Source: Pirellula staleyi DSM 6068
GTDB lineage: Bacteria; Planctomycetota; Planctomycetia; Pirellulales; Pirellulaceae
Assembly: GCF_000025185.1 (NCBI RefSeq)
Contig: NC_013720.1
Location: forward strand, 1,736,001 to 1,800,000
DNA: 64,000 nt
Direction: 5' to 3'
Under the pieces are notes generated by a model, which worked only from the letters and a program-made list of their open reading frames with translations, was not told where the DNA came from and made no database searches. Shown one piece after another: positions 53,926 through 63,758 of this stretch. Within the stretch, counting starts at the first letter, position 1. Every line of letters begins with the position of its first letter. The position numbers and the translations under genes are program-made.

Positions 53926-55185
53926 CTAAGTAATGGGCTTCACGGTCGATTCGAGCACATGCTCGATGCCATCGGCTTTGGCGATCACCACCACTCCACC
54001 ATCGCTGACGGTAAAACCGCGGCGGCGATCGAGTTCGAGGTCGTAGCCGATTTCAGCCCCGGCCGGAACGTTCACACCCTTGTCGATGATCGCGCGACGA
54101 ATCTTGGCGTGACGTCCCACATCGACCCCTTCAAACAAGATCGAGTCTTCGACTTTCGCAAAGCTGTTCACGCGCACCTTGGGGCCGAGAATGCAGCGCT
54201 CGACCGAGCCACCCGAGACGATGCTGCCGAGGCAAACAATGCTGTCGAGTGCCCGTCCAGCGCGGTCCCCTTCTCCACGACTACCGAACACGAATTTCGG
54301 CGGTGGATAGTTCAGCTGAAATGTGCGCAGCGGCCAGTTGTCGTCGTACATGTTCAGCAGCGGATCGACGGCAATCAGATCCATGTTCGCTTCGTAGTAG
54401 GCATCGAGCGTGCCGACATCGCGCCAGTAAGCGTCGCTCTTGCGGTTTTCATCACGAAACGGAAAAGCAAACACGCGATGCGTGTTGATGATCGAGGGAA
54501 TGATGTCGCGGCCAAAATCGTGGCGGCTTCCCGGTTTGGTAGCGTCGCGGCAGAGCTGCTCGAACAGGAACCGAGCGGTGAAAACGTAAATCCCCATCGA
54601 GGCGAGGCAGTGTTCGGGATCGCCAGGAATCGTCTTGGGCTGTTTTGGTTTTTCGTCGAAACCGATGATCTTTTGCGTCTCGTCGACTGCCATCACGCCG
54701 AACTGAGTCGCTGCGACAGGATCGACACGCAGTGCGCCGATCGTCAGGTCGGCGTTCATGTCCTTGTGATACTGCACCATCGACTCGTAGTTCATCTTGT
54801 AGATGTGATCGCCGGCGAGGATCACCACGTAGTCGGGGCGTTCTTTTTCGAGAACGTAGATGTTTTGATACACCGCGTCGGCGGTTCCCTGGTACCACTG
54901 CTCGTCGATTCGCTGCTGCGGTGGCACCACATCGATGAACTCGCCCAGTTCGCGATTGAAATAGTGTCGCCAGCCGAGATTCACGTGCCGGTCGAGGCTC
55001 ATCGCTTTGTACTGCGTCAGGAGCAGCACTTTGCGGATGTGACTGTTCACGCAATTGGAGAGCGAGAAATCGATGATGCGATACGATCCGCCAAATGGGA
55101 CTGCCGGCTTTGCGCGATCGCGTGTGAGAGGTTCGAGTCGCGAACCTTTGCCACCAGCCAGGATCACCGCCAAGGTGTTCTTCAT
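53926..55185 (-). CDS. glgC: Glucose-1-phosphate adenylyltransferase
   Basis: A 419-residue ADP-glucose pyrophosphorylase that makes ADP-glucose from glucose 1-phosphate and ATP, the committed step of bacterial glycogen synthesis. Signature pieces are LAVILAGGKGSRLEPLT (nucleotide binding), RAKPAVPFGG, YRIIDFSLSNCVNS, WYQGTADAVYQN, LAGDHIYKMNY, and the C-terminal beta-helix with CLGSIVSGGSVERC. Length fits GlgC. The ATG at 55185 puts the GGKG loop ten residues in; no strong ribosome site is seen. It is transcribed alone, 205 bases after asnB on the same strand. Confidence 0.97.
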   Translation of the reverse strand: MKNTLAVILAGGKGSRLEPLTRDRAKPAVPFGGSYRIIDFSLSNCVNSHIRKVLLLTQYKAMSLDRHVNLGWRHYFNRELGEFIDVVPPQQRIDEQWYQGTADAVYQNIYVLEKERPDYVVILAGDHIYKMNYESMVQYHKDMNADLTIGALRVDPVAATQFGVMAVDETQKIIGFDEKPKQPKTIPGDPEHCLASMGIYVFTARFLFEQLCRDATKPGSRHDFGRDIIPSIINTHRVFAFPFRDENRKSDAYWRDVGTLDAYYEANMDLIAVDPLLNMYDDNWPLRTFQLNYPPPKFVFGSRGEGDRAGRALDSIVCLGSIVSGGSVERCILGPKVRVNSFAKVEDSILFEGVDVGRHAKIRRAIIDKGVNVPAGAEIGYDLELDRRRGFTVSDGGVVVIAKADGIEHVLESTVKPIT

Positions 55186-55390
55186 GGTCACAGGATTTCT
55201 GACAGCCTCTTTGGGGCCACCCCTTCTTGGGTTGCGAGAAAGTTCGGATGGGGAGTGCAAGCGGAGAGGTGAGGTGTAGTCGAAACAGGCTCGGGCAGAC
55301 AAGCTCGCTTCCAGGACTACCGACTTTATCTTATCGAGCTTCGCGGAACTGAAGTAGCCGGGAATCGCGAAGTAAACGGGGAAATGAACG

Positions 55391-57334
55391 TCACGACGCT
55401 AGCCAGCGGCGGCACCATAGTTCGAGACTCACCAGCGCCCAAATCCGGGCGCTGTGGTCGAACGTTCGGTTGTCGTGTTCGCGTAGCAGGAGCTCAATTG
55501 CCTCGGGGCGAATCCAGGCGTGAATCTGGGTGCTCGTGCCGGTCAGCAGATCGTGCGTCAAGCTTTTCAGTTCCTTGCGAAACCAACTGTCGAGCGGCAC
55601 GCCAAAACCCATTTTTTTCCGCTTCCAGATGGCAGCGGGGAGCAGGCTGCCAAACGCTTGGCGGAGGAGGTACTTGGTGACTCGGCCGCGCAGTTTAAGC
55701 CGCAGCGGCAAGCTTGCTGCAAACTCGACCACGCGGACATCGAGGAAAGGTGCACGCACTTCGAGGCCGTGTGCCATCGAGGCGATGTCGACCTTGGTCA
55801 TCAGGTCGCCGGGCAAGTAGGTCAGCAGATCGGCGAGCGTGGCGGCGGTTACATCGTCGCGCCCTTTCGAGCGGTTCCAGGCGGCGAGGAGATGCTCGGC
55901 TGGGTCGCGCGCGAGCTGGGCCAGAAAATCGTCGTGGTAGAGCGCAGCGCGGCGCGTTTCGCCAAAAATGCTGATCCAGTCGAGATAACGCCGTGCAGCT
56001 GGCAGCGCCAGCGATTCGGTAAACCGCTTCCACTGCCGGACGCGCGATTTTTGCCGGCCACTCGAGGGCAAAAGTTGCCACAGCTTGCTCGCCAGCATCG
56101 ATTTGATCGGGCCCAGTCGATCGATCGTGCCGGCGAGTTTCACCGCGCGATAACGCGCGTAGCCCGCAAACAGTTCATCTCCCCCATCGCCGCTGAGCGC
56201 CACCGTGACATGCTGCTTGGTCAGCTGCGAGACATACCAGGTGGGGATGGCCGAGCTATCGGCAAACGGCTCGTCGTAGTGCTCGGCGAGGCTCGGCAAC
56301 AGCTCGGCAGCTTGCGGCGTCACTTCTAGCAGGTGATGCTCGGTCCCCAGATGCTTGGCCACGAGCGCTGCCGGCTCGCGCTCGTCGAAATCCTTCATCG
56401 GAAAACCGATCGTGAAGGTTTTGACCGGCGAGGTCGAGTGCTGCTGCATCAGCGCGACAATCAGCGACGAATCGATGCCCCCCGACAGAAATGCGCCGAG
56501 CGGAACATCGCTCTGCATCCGGAGCTGAACAGCCGACGATAGCAGTTCGCGAATTTCAGCAGTGGCTGCCGCTTCGCTGATGGTGCTGGGCGAGCTCCCG
56601 GCTCCAGCGAGCGACTTTTCGGCGGTGAAATCGGGGTTCCAGTACTGCTGTGTCGAGAGCCTCCCCTCTTTCCAAACGGCCAGATAGCCGGGGGGGAGCT
56701 TGCTGTAGCCCTTCAGAATCGTGCGTGGCTGAGGAACATACTGGTAGGTTAAAAACTCATCGATCGACGACGGATCGACCTCGCGCGGCAAGTTGGCGAT
56801 GGTCAGCAGACTCTTCAGCTCGCTGGCGAACAGGAGTCGCTCTTTTTCGTAGCGAAACACCAGCGGTTTTTTGCCGAGCCGGTCGCGAACGAGCACCAGT
56901 CGCCGCTCGCGATTGTCCCACAGCGCAATCGCAAACATGCCGTTGAGATGCTGAAACGCTTCGAGCCCCTCATCGCGATAGAGGAGCAGAATCGTTTCGG
57001 TGTCGCTCGATGTTTGCAGCTTATGGCCGCGTCCTTCGAGACGATGACGCAGCTGCTGATAGTTGTAGATTTCGCCGTTAAAGACAAGTTGGAGCTCGCC
57101 GTCGCTGGTGCTCATCGGCTGTGCGCCGCCCGCCAGATCGATGATCGACAGCCGCCGATGTCCGAGTGCTACGCCCGGCACATGAGCATAGGCTTCGCGG
57201 GTGTGATACTCCTGGAGAAACTCCCCCCGGCCATCGGGTCCGCGATGCGCCAGGGCATCGGTCATGCGTGTCAGCTGCGCGCGGTCGATCGCCTTCGCTG
57301 GATCGCTCCACACTCCCCCGGTGATGCCACACAT
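55391..57334 (-). CDS. asnB: Asparagine synthase (glutamine-hydrolysing)
   Basis: A 647-residue enzyme with an N-terminal class-II glutamine amidotransferase domain starting MCGITGGVW (Cys2 nucleophile after Met removal), NGEIYNYQQLR and SSDTETILLLY, and a C-terminal ATP pyrophosphatase domain with the SGGIDSSL P-loop near residue 295 and SGDGGDELFAGYARY. Asparagine synthase B fits; amidotransferases of exopolysaccharide clusters have the same plan and cannot be fully excluded, but no such genes surround it. The ATG at 57334 is fixed by the catalytic Cys at position 2. Confidence 0.94.
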   Translation of the reverse strand: MCGITGGVWSDPAKAIDRAQLTRMTDALAHRGPDGRGEFLQEYHTREAYAHVPGVALGHRRLSIIDLAGGAQPMSTSDGELQLVFNGEIYNYQQLRHRLEGRGHKLQTSSDTETILLLYRDEGLEAFQHLNGMFAIALWDNRERRLVLVRDRLGKKPLVFRYEKERLLFASELKSLLTIANLPREVDPSSIDEFLTYQYVPQPRTILKGYSKLPPGYLAVWKEGRLSTQQYWNPDFTAEKSLAGAGSSPSTISEAAATAEIRELLSSAVQLRMQSDVPLGAFLSGGIDSSLIVALMQQHSTSPVKTFTIGFPMKDFDEREPAALVAKHLGTEHHLLEVTPQAAELLPSLAEHYDEPFADSSAIPTWYVSQLTKQHVTVALSGDGGDELFAGYARYRAVKLAGTIDRLGPIKSMLASKLWQLLPSSGRQKSRVRQWKRFTESLALPAARRYLDWISIFGETRRAALYHDDFLAQLARDPAEHLLAAWNRSKGRDDVTAATLADLLTYLPGDLMTKVDIASMAHGLEVRAPFLDVRVVEFAASLPLRLKLRGRVTKYLLRQAFGSLLPAAIWKRKKMGFGVPLDSWFRKELKSLTHDLLTGTSTQIHAWIRPEAIELLLREHDNRTFDHSARIWALVSLELWCRRWLAS

Positions 57335-57667
57335 GCCGCTGCGCTTTCGAGTAGCCTGCAATCCCCTCTCGCCGCTCTTGGCGAGTATGTGCTCTGGCGG
57401 TGGCGCTCGCAATCAGCAGCGTCGCGAGCTAGTACTTTGTCAATCGATCAGTGTCCGGTTGATTGGGTGCCACTGGCATCTTGCCAGTGCAGAAGTTGGA
57501 ACCGATGTTTTGGGCGAAATGTCCCTCAAAACATTAGTCCATTTGCACTTCTCACTGGGCAGAGCCCAGTGGCACACCAGGTGGAAGCCTGTTGATTGCA
57601 GCATGACAGGGATCGATAGACGGACTACCAAGTGTATCGATGCAGTGTGGCTAGTCCCGAGGCCTGG
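57335..57667. other. Intergenic region carrying a palindromic element
   Basis: 333 bases between asnB and the EF-Tu-like gene. The palindrome at 57465-57578 fills the middle. No gene seen. Confidence 0.45.
57465..57578. repeat. Three-hairpin palindromic element bounded by GTGCCACTGG / CCAGTGGCAC
   Basis: The ends GGTGCCACTGG and CCAGTGGCACACC form perfect inverted repeats about 100 bases apart. Inside are three hairpins: CACTGGCA-TCT-TGCCAGTG (57471-57489), GTTTTG...CAAAAC around an inner stem, and CACTGGGC-AGA-GCCCAGTG. The outer layout GTGCCA...TGGCAC matches 38388-38491. Probably a REP- or MITE-like non-coding element; no transposase is nearby. Confidence 0.7.
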
Positions 57668-57991
57668 CTATTCGCCGACCGCGACAATCTTGCCAGCGGC
57701 GACGGTTTTTCCACCTTCGCGCACGGTGATGGCGGCACCGGGAATGAGCTTGGAATAGTCGATTTTGGGGTACATCAGCTCGAGGTCGAAGCAGGCTGCT
57801 TCACCGGCAATCGGCTGTGGTCCATCGACAAAGCAGACGCCCAGGTACGTGGGGTCCCCTTCGACCACCAGATGCGGCATGTACGAGTTTTTGCCGTGGC
57901 CACCCCAAGGAGGTCCTGGGAGCATGGCGCGGCCCCCGTCGGCTGTGGATAGAAATGTCAGTTCGGCGCGAACGTTTCCGCTGTCGGGCAT
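57668..57991 (-). CDS. Stand-alone EF-Tu domain 3-like protein
   Basis: A 107-residue protein. It opens with VRAELTFLSTADGG, has a Gly/Pro-rich loop (RAMLPGPPWGGHGKNSYMP), then VDGPQPIAGEAACFDLELMYP, and ends with PGAAITVREGGKTVAAGKIVAVG. The REGGKTVAAGKI end matches domain 3 of elongation factor EF-Tu (IREGGRTVGAGVV), and the beta-strand order matches too, but there is no GTPase domain. It could bind tRNA or aminoacyl-tRNA, or be a planctomycete family that borrowed the fold. The ATG at 57991 is used; a TTG four codons earlier is possible. It is isolated, between asnB and the DUF1549 gene. Confidence 0.8.
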   Translation of the reverse strand: MPDSGNVRAELTFLSTADGGRAMLPGPPWGGHGKNSYMPHLVVEGDPTYLGVCFVDGPQPIAGEAACFDLELMYPKIDYSKLIPGAAITVREGGKTVAAGKIVAVGE

Positions 57992-58153
57992 CGGCAAATC
58001 CAAGGGGGAATCGAACTACGAACGGCGATGCTTGTAACTTTCCAATAAAGTTGTTTTGCGTCGGTGCGCGGCAGTCCTGTAGAATTGGGGGGCTGATCTC
58101 GGGTGCTTCAGGCTACCCCTCTTCTCTCCGAGCGTATAGAGGTTGGAGAAGCA

Positions 58154-59752
58154 ATGTTGACCACCATTTTGCGCTATCGCTCCCTGCTGCTCGCTTTGGC
58201 GCTGCTGTGGTCGGCTGCTGGTCGCTCCGCCCAGGGGGAGGATTCAGCCCCGATCGACGAGTCTTTGGCCCGCCGCGCCAAGATGGTGGCTCGCATCGAC
58301 GAACTGGTCGAAGCGCGCCTCGCTGCCGAGAAAATCTCCCCCGCCAGGAGGTCGAGCGATGGGGAGTTTTTTCGCCGCGTCCACCTCGATCTCGTTGGCA
58401 CCCTGCCTCGCGTGGCCGATGTTCGCGCGTTCTTGGCCAGCACCGACGAAAACAAACGCCACCAGGTGATCGACGCACTTGTCGGCTCGCCGCTCTATGC
58501 CACGCACCAAGCCAATCAGTGGCGAGCGCTGATGATCCCGGGAGGGATCAATCTCGAAGAGGCACAAAGCGTGGTGGGAGTGCAAAACTGGCTCCGCTCG
58601 CGCATGGCTGAAAACTTGCGCTACGATAATCTCGTCTCCGAACTGCTCGTGGCAACCTCGGGCGACGATCAAGGACCCGCGCTCTACTACACCTCGCTGC
58701 AGCTCGCGCCGGAGAAATTAGCTGCCAGCACAGCCCGCATTTTTCTCGGCATTCAGATGGAATGTGCCGAGTGCCACGATCATCCCTTCGATACGTGGAA
58801 ACAGACCGATTTTTGGGGCTACGCTGCGTTCTTTGCACAGCTTCGACGCCCTGAAGTCGACATGCCGGTTGCCGTTCAGCGGCAAGAGTTGGTCGATGTC
58901 GAGAGTGGCGAGGTGAAGCTCCCCAATAGCGAAACCGTGGTGCCGCCGAAGTTTCCTGGCGGCTCTGCTCCCGCCGATGACGAACTCGGAACGCGGCGCA
59001 TGAAGCTCGCGATCTGGATGGCCTCGCGCGATAATCCGTATCTCGCGCGGGCGGCCACCAATCGGGTCTGGGCACAGCTGTTTGGTCGTGGACTGGTCGA
59101 ACCAGCCGACGATCTCAGCCCACGCAATCCACCGAGCCATCCGGAATTGATGGACGAATTGACCCACTATTTTGTCGAAAGCGGCTTCGATCTGGCCGAA
59201 CTGTTTCGCACCATCACGCGCACGCGCGCTTACCAGCGCTCGAGCCAGTGGGAATTGCCCGGCGATCCCCCCGCCGACGAACTTCTGGCCCGCATGAATG
59301 TGCGACAGCTTTCGGCCGAGCAACTGTTCGACGCCATGAGCCGCGTCATCAGCCGACGCAATAACGGCACCAATCCGTTCACCGGTGGCACGAGCGAACT
59401 GCTCGATCCGCAGCGGATGGCATTCGTCGCCAAGATGAAATCGGTCGGCAAAAATGCGCTCGAGTACGAATCAGGAGTGCTGCAAGCCCTCACAATGATG
59501 AACGGCGTCGACACGCAGCTTGTCACCGGCAACGACAGTCCGCTGCTGCGAGGAATCGAACTTCCGCTGCTCGCCGACGAAGCACGCCTCGACACGATTT
59601 TCCTCGCGACACTTTGCCGCGAGCCGAGCGAGGAAGAACGAGCCGAGTATCTAAAAATCGTCAGCCAAACGAGTCCCAGCGATCGACGTCAGGCCTGGAG
59701 CGATGTCCTTTGGAGCCTCATGAACTCGGCCGAATTCACACTCAATCACTAA
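58154..59752 (+). CDS. DUF1549/DUF1553 secreted protein
   Basis: A 532-residue exported protein of a family much expanded in planctomycetes. The signal peptide is ILRYRSLLLALALLWSAAG. The DUF1549 part starts around FFRRVHLDLVGTLP and includes MECAECHDHPFDTWKQTDFWGYAAFF, with one CxxCH. The DUF1553 part holds RAATNRVWAQLFGRGLVEPADDLSPRNPPSHPELMD and RQLSAEQLFDAMSR. The usual separate cytochrome and DUF1501 partners are absent here. TTGGAGAAG precedes the ATG at 58154. Function unknown; possibly outer-surface haem proteins in polymer degradation (inference). Confidence 0.93.
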   Translation: MLTTILRYRSLLLALALLWSAAGRSAQGEDSAPIDESLARRAKMVARIDELVEARLAAEKISPARRSSDGEFFRRVHLDLVGTLPRVADVRAFLASTDENKRHQVIDALVGSPLYATHQANQWRALMIPGGINLEEAQSVVGVQNWLRSRMAENLRYDNLVSELLVATSGDDQGPALYYTSLQLAPEKLAASTARIFLGIQMECAECHDHPFDTWKQTDFWGYAAFFAQLRRPEVDMPVAVQRQELVDVESGEVKLPNSETVVPPKFPGGSAPADDELGTRRMKLAIWMASRDNPYLARAATNRVWAQLFGRGLVEPADDLSPRNPPSHPELMDELTHYFVESGFDLAELFRTITRTRAYQRSSQWELPGDPPADELLARMNVRQLSAEQLFDAMSRVISRRNNGTNPFTGGTSELLDPQRMAFVAKMKSVGKNALEYESGVLQALTMMNGVDTQLVTGNDSPLLRGIELPLLADEARLDTIFLATLCREPSEEERAEYLKIVSQTSPSDRRQAWSDVLWSLMNSAEFTLNH

Positions 59753-59790
59753 TTGCAGCCGCGCACCTGCGAGCATCCGTGCGATGGCAC

Positions 59791-60237
59791 TTAGGGCTTC
59801 GATTTCAGATCGAAGTTGTGCACGGCGCTACTGCTCGAGACTTCCACGTTCAGCGTCGATGCAGTGTTGTACTGTGCGGGAACGATCTCGTCGGTCGGAT
59901 CGACCGGCGCTGCTGTGGGGTCCATCCCTTCTTCAAACGGATCGATCCCTTTTGCGGGATTACCGGCCCGAATACGGACGAGCTTGGGCCCCGGCGTTGT
60001 CCCTTTTTCTACGCTGTCGTACTGCAGCGTGTAGTTCCCCTCAGCATCGGTGCGGCCACTCGAGCTTCGTCCGTCGCTCGAATGAAACGAGACATGCGCG
60101 CTCGGAAGTGGATTGCCGTCGAGGGTCACTTTGCCGGTCACAGGCACCAGCCCCAGCTCGCCGTAACCACCCCCCTCATCGCAGCCAACTACAAGCACGA
60201 TTGCCAAAACCAAGAGAGCCGAGAGATAGCGCAGCAT
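59791..60237 (-). CDS. Small carboxypeptidase-regulatory-like lipoprotein
   Basis: A 148-residue lipoprotein with the signal LSALLVLAIVLVVGC (Cys about 19) and then a beta-sandwich with VPVTGKVTLDGNPLPSAHVSFHS and GRTDAEGNYTLQYDS, the pattern of planctomycete carboxypeptidase-regulatory-like proteins. It is followed in transcription order after 84 bases by nothing further and preceded by the DUF1559 gene, a pairing seen throughout planctomycete genomes (recalled). The ATG at 60237 is set by the signal peptide. Function unknown. Confidence 0.88.
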   Translation of the reverse strand: MLRYLSALLVLAIVLVVGCDEGGGYGELGLVPVTGKVTLDGNPLPSAHVSFHSSDGRSSSGRTDAEGNYTLQYDSVEKGTTPGPKLVRIRAGNPAKGIDPFEEGMDPTAAPVDPTDEIVPAQYNTASTLNVEVSSSSAVHNFDLKSKP

Positions 60238-60321
60238 CAGATTGCTCGAAGTGATTCGTTCAGAGGGAGATGGTGGATGGGGGGGCTGACGTCGTCGTCC
60301 ATTACCACTAGCCATGCGCCA

Positions 60322-61248
60322 CTAGTAGTCGCCGATTGTTTCGCCGCCGTTGCGGCTGCCGAGCGCTTTGTAGGTGGCTAGGTTGATGGTGTACGAAACG
60401 AATCGCACGCTTCCATCGGCCAAGCAGAACATCGCCCCACCGGGGTGATAGCTGGTGTACGACAGCTCTTTGTAGTGGCCGTTGGTGGTGGCGATCTTCC
60501 GCGAGTTCATCGGCACCGCTGTCGAGCCAACAAACTCGCTGTACTCGGTTTGGTTATTCTTGATCTGAGGCGATCCGATGTACCAAAAGTCGGCGCTGTT
60601 GTTGTCTTGATTGAAAGCCGAGTCGTGCCACGATTCGCCAATCATGAAGGTGTTGGTCGTGCCGTCGGTGATGTCGCCGAAACGTACGCCGCTGTTGCCA
60701 AACAAAATCCCTTCGAGGTCGGCGCTTTCCATGTGACGACCAGAAATCGATCCCCCGGGATCGTCGCAATCGGCTGTGCTTGAAGCGACACCCCGGTAGC
60801 TGGCAGGAACCCGACCAGCGATGCCGTTGAAATCTTCCTTCGTCGCAGCCGCCATGCTCGGGCAACGATAGCCAGCAATCAGCGTTTCGCAGGCGGTGCG
60901 ATTGGGACCAGTGGCCGACCAGCTGTTCGTGGCATTAAAGTCGAGCGAGTTGTAGAGGTTGGTCTGTTCGATTTGGGGCAGAATCAAAGCGCTCCAGCCT
61001 GCACCGTTGGTGGAGATCCACCCTGAAGGGAAAGTTCCCAGCGTGTCGTGATAGTTGTGCATCGCAATGCCGAGCTGCTTCAGGTTGTTGCTGCACGACA
61101 TACGGCGGGCTGCTTCGCGAGCCGCTTGGACGGCTGGGAGAAGCAGCGCCACGAGGACACCAATAATGGCAATGACGACGAGCAGTTCGACGAGCGTGAA
61201 CGCGCGGCGATTGGCAGTAGCTTGAGACCCTGGAGGCAGATGACGCAT
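60322..61248 (-). CDS. DUF1559 protein with prepilin-type N-terminus
   Basis: A 308-residue protein with the pseudopilin signature RRAFTLVELLVVIAIIGVL and a long hydrophobic helix, cleaved by a prepilin peptidase before the Phe in similar proteins. The conserved DUF1559 core follows (AAREAARRMSCSNNLKQLGIAMHNYHD), and the C-terminus has the H-X9-DG motif (HPGGAMFCLADG). These are planctomycete-specific surface proteins, often next to a lipoprotein as here. The ATG at 61248 follows AAGG; a GTG at 61275 is possible. Role unknown. Confidence 0.95.
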   Translation of the reverse strand: MRHLPPGSQATANRRAFTLVELLVVIAIIGVLVALLLPAVQAAREAARRMSCSNNLKQLGIAMHNYHDTLGTFPSGWISTNGAGWSALILPQIEQTNLYNSLDFNATNSWSATGPNRTACETLIAGYRCPSMAAATKEDFNGIAGRVPASYRGVASSTADCDDPGGSISGRHMESADLEGILFGNSGVRFGDITDGTTNTFMIGESWHDSAFNQDNNSADFWYIGSPQIKNNQTEYSEFVGSTAVPMNSRKIATTNGHYKELSYTSYHPGGAMFCLADGSVRFVSYTINLATYKALGSRNGGETIGDY

Positions 61249-61632
61249 CGGGCGAAACCCTTCACGAAGAAACACGGCGACCGAATGAAATTAAAGCCAA
61301 GGAAAAAATGCAGATTCAAAAACCTGGGAAAGGATTCGTCCCAGTCTCGCTATTTTGCTGTCGCCAGAGCAAGCGGCTTCCCGCTTTTAAGAGACGATTT
61401 TCCTCAAAATAGTGACAATTCGTGAAGCAGTTGGCACGTCCAAATGAAGGTTGCGTGAAGTCGCCGGTCGCAGTCACTCCCGCATAGTGGCAGGTGAACC
61501 GGCACTGCATCGGCATTAGTTGCGGGAGCAGAGCGGCTCGCCGCAGCAGGCAGGCGCATCGCGTCACCCGGTTTGCTACAACAGTGCTGCTGGTTTGCGG
61601 CAGACTATCGACCACGAAGGGGAGCTCAAGGG
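61249..61632. other. Divergent promoter region
   Basis: 384 bases between the DUF1559 gene and the VCBS-repeat gene. An AT-rich stretch near 61290-61420 probably holds the DUF1559 promoter. Short frames here (for example 61316-61615) are not supported. Confidence 0.4.
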
Positions 61633-63678
61633 ATGATTAAGCAGCCACTGGCACGTGCGTCACAGCGTGCGCGAGGCCTTGTCCGAGCGCTGGGGCTCGC
61701 TCTTGTCGCTGCGGTGATCAGCAGCGTTACGCTGATGGCTCAGCCAACTCGCTCCGATTCCAAAACGCCCGCCCCCGAAGTCCCCCTCGTGCGTCTCGAT
61801 TATCAGAACCCCAAACTAGTGGTCGATTTGGCCGTGGGACTTTGGGCCGAACCGCTACCGATCGACTACGACGGCGATGGCGACCTCGATCTCGTCGTCT
61901 GCTGTCCCGACAAGCCGTACAACGGCACCTACCTGTTCGAGAACCCCGGCCTTCCCCCCGGCGCTAAGCTGCCGATCTTCAAACCGGCTCGGCGGATCGA
62001 TGCGGGGCAACGTCACCTCACCGTGAACTATGTCGACGGCAAACTGCGTGTCCTCGGACCGGGCTACGAGTACCGCGATTTTCTCAGCAAGATCTATGGC
62101 GACCGACAGCCGATCAAACTCCCGTTCAAGGTGCATCAGCCCAAGGGAAATGTCCGCTCGCATCGCTGGAGTTTGGTGGACTACGACGGCGACGGCGCAA
62201 GCGACCTTCTGATCGGCGGCGACGACTGGGGAGACTACGGTTGGGACAACGCGTGGGACTCTGCTGGCAAGTGGAAGAATGGTCCACTGCACGGTCTGGT
62301 CTATATCGTTCGCAACGCTGGCACCGAGGCTGATCCGAAGTGGGAAGAGCCGCTGCAATTGACCGCAGGTGGCAAACCTGTCGATGTGTTTGGCTTCCCC
62401 TGCCCTGCTCTGGCCGACTTCGATCTCGATGGCGACCTCGACCTGATTTGCGGCGAATTTCTCGATGGATTCACACTTTTTGAGAACACCGGCTCGCGCA
62501 AAAAACCCGAATTTGCGTCTGGCAAACGACTCACCTCCGCTGGCCAGCCACTGGTGCTCGATCTCTGCATGATCGTGCCGCATCCGGTCGACTGGGATAG
62601 CGACGGCGATGTCGATTTGGTGGTTGGCGACGAAGATGGCCGCGTGGCACTCGTTGAGAATTTGGCGACGAAAGATCAGCCCGGTTTTGCGTTCGCCCAG
62701 CCGGTGTACTTTCAGCAGGAAGCTGGACCGCTGAAGTTCGGAGCGCTCGTCACTCCGGTTGGCTTCGACTGGGATAACGACGGCGACGACGACATCGTGT
62801 GCGGCAACACCGCTGGCTATATCGCCTGGATCGAAAACCTCGGGCTTACAGAGAATGGTCTGCCGAAATGGGCCGCGCCGCAGAAGTTGATGGTGACCAA
62901 TAGCAAAGGCAAAGCAGATATCTTCCGGGTCATCGCCGGACCAAACGGGTCGATCCAAGGACCTGCTGAAGCAAAATGGGGCTACACGACCATCGCGGTC
63001 GCCGACTGGAACCACGACAGCCTCCCCGACATCGTGCTGAACAGCATTTGGGGAAAAGTCGAGTGGCTCGAGAACATCGGTACACGTACGAAACCCAAAC
63101 TCGCAGCCCCTCAGCCAATCGAAGTCGCCTGGGAAACAGCCACCGGCCCGAAACCCGAGTGGACCTGGTGGAATCCCACGGGCAAAGAGCTCGTGACTCA
63201 GTGGCGCACCACGCCCGTGGCGATCGACTTCACCGGCGATGGGCTGATCGATTTAGTGATGCTCGATCACGAGGGTTATCTGTCGCTCTTCGAGCGTGCG
63301 AAGCGCGGAGATGCGACGGTCCTTTTGCCCCCTAAGCATGTGCTGGTCGACGAAAAACATCAGCCCCTCAAACTCTCCGGGGGAATTGCCGGAAAGAGTG
63401 GGCGTCGCAAACTCACGCTGGCCGATCGCAACGGCGATGGTCGGCTCGATCTGCTGCTCAACAGCCGAAACGCCGCTGTTTTCGAGCAACAGCCTCGATC
63501 GGGCGAGTTGTATGTCTTCGGCTCACCGCGCGACGTCTCGACCCAGAACATCGAAGGGCACGACACCAGTCCCACGCTGGTCGATTTCAATCGCGATGGG
63601 ACGAAAGAACTGCTGATCGGAGCCGAGGATGGCCATTTCTATTACCTTCCAGTGAACCCCGCTACAGCAGTGAAATGA
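61633..63678 (+). CDS. FG-GAP/VCBS-repeat secreted protein
   Basis: A 681-residue exported protein with a signal peptide (RALGLALVAAVISSVTLMA). It contains nine Ca-binding-type repeats of the DxDxDGxxDLxxG form: DYDGDGDLDLV, DYDGDGASDLL, DFDLDGDLDLI, DWDSDGDVDLV, DWDNDGDDDIV, DWNHDSLPDIV, DFTGDGLIDLV, DRNGDGRLDLL, DFNRDGTKELL. These form a beta-propeller like integrin-alpha or FG-GAP proteins; the repeats continue almost to the C-terminus. It may bind sugars or proteins outside the cell. The ATG at 61633 follows GGAG with eight bases. No enzyme motif is seen. Confidence 0.93.
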   Translation: MIKQPLARASQRARGLVRALGLALVAAVISSVTLMAQPTRSDSKTPAPEVPLVRLDYQNPKLVVDLAVGLWAEPLPIDYDGDGDLDLVVCCPDKPYNGTYLFENPGLPPGAKLPIFKPARRIDAGQRHLTVNYVDGKLRVLGPGYEYRDFLSKIYGDRQPIKLPFKVHQPKGNVRSHRWSLVDYDGDGASDLLIGGDDWGDYGWDNAWDSAGKWKNGPLHGLVYIVRNAGTEADPKWEEPLQLTAGGKPVDVFGFPCPALADFDLDGDLDLICGEFLDGFTLFENTGSRKKPEFASGKRLTSAGQPLVLDLCMIVPHPVDWDSDGDVDLVVGDEDGRVALVENLATKDQPGFAFAQPVYFQQEAGPLKFGALVTPVGFDWDNDGDDDIVCGNTAGYIAWIENLGLTENGLPKWAAPQKLMVTNSKGKADIFRVIAGPNGSIQGPAEAKWGYTTIAVADWNHDSLPDIVLNSIWGKVEWLENIGTRTKPKLAAPQPIEVAWETATGPKPEWTWWNPTGKELVTQWRTTPVAIDFTGDGLIDLVMLDHEGYLSLFERAKRGDATVLLPPKHVLVDEKHQPLKLSGGIAGKSGRRKLTLADRNGDGRLDLLLNSRNAAVFEQQPRSGELYVFGSPRDVSTQNIEGHDTSPTLVDFNRDGTKELLIGAEDGHFYYLPVNPATAVK

Positions 63679-63758
63679 ACGTTTTACGCTCGATTGCAGC
63701 ACGGAAAAAATTTCGGTTTTGGGCACTTTTGGTGCTTTGAATGGATGTGCAGTCGATT

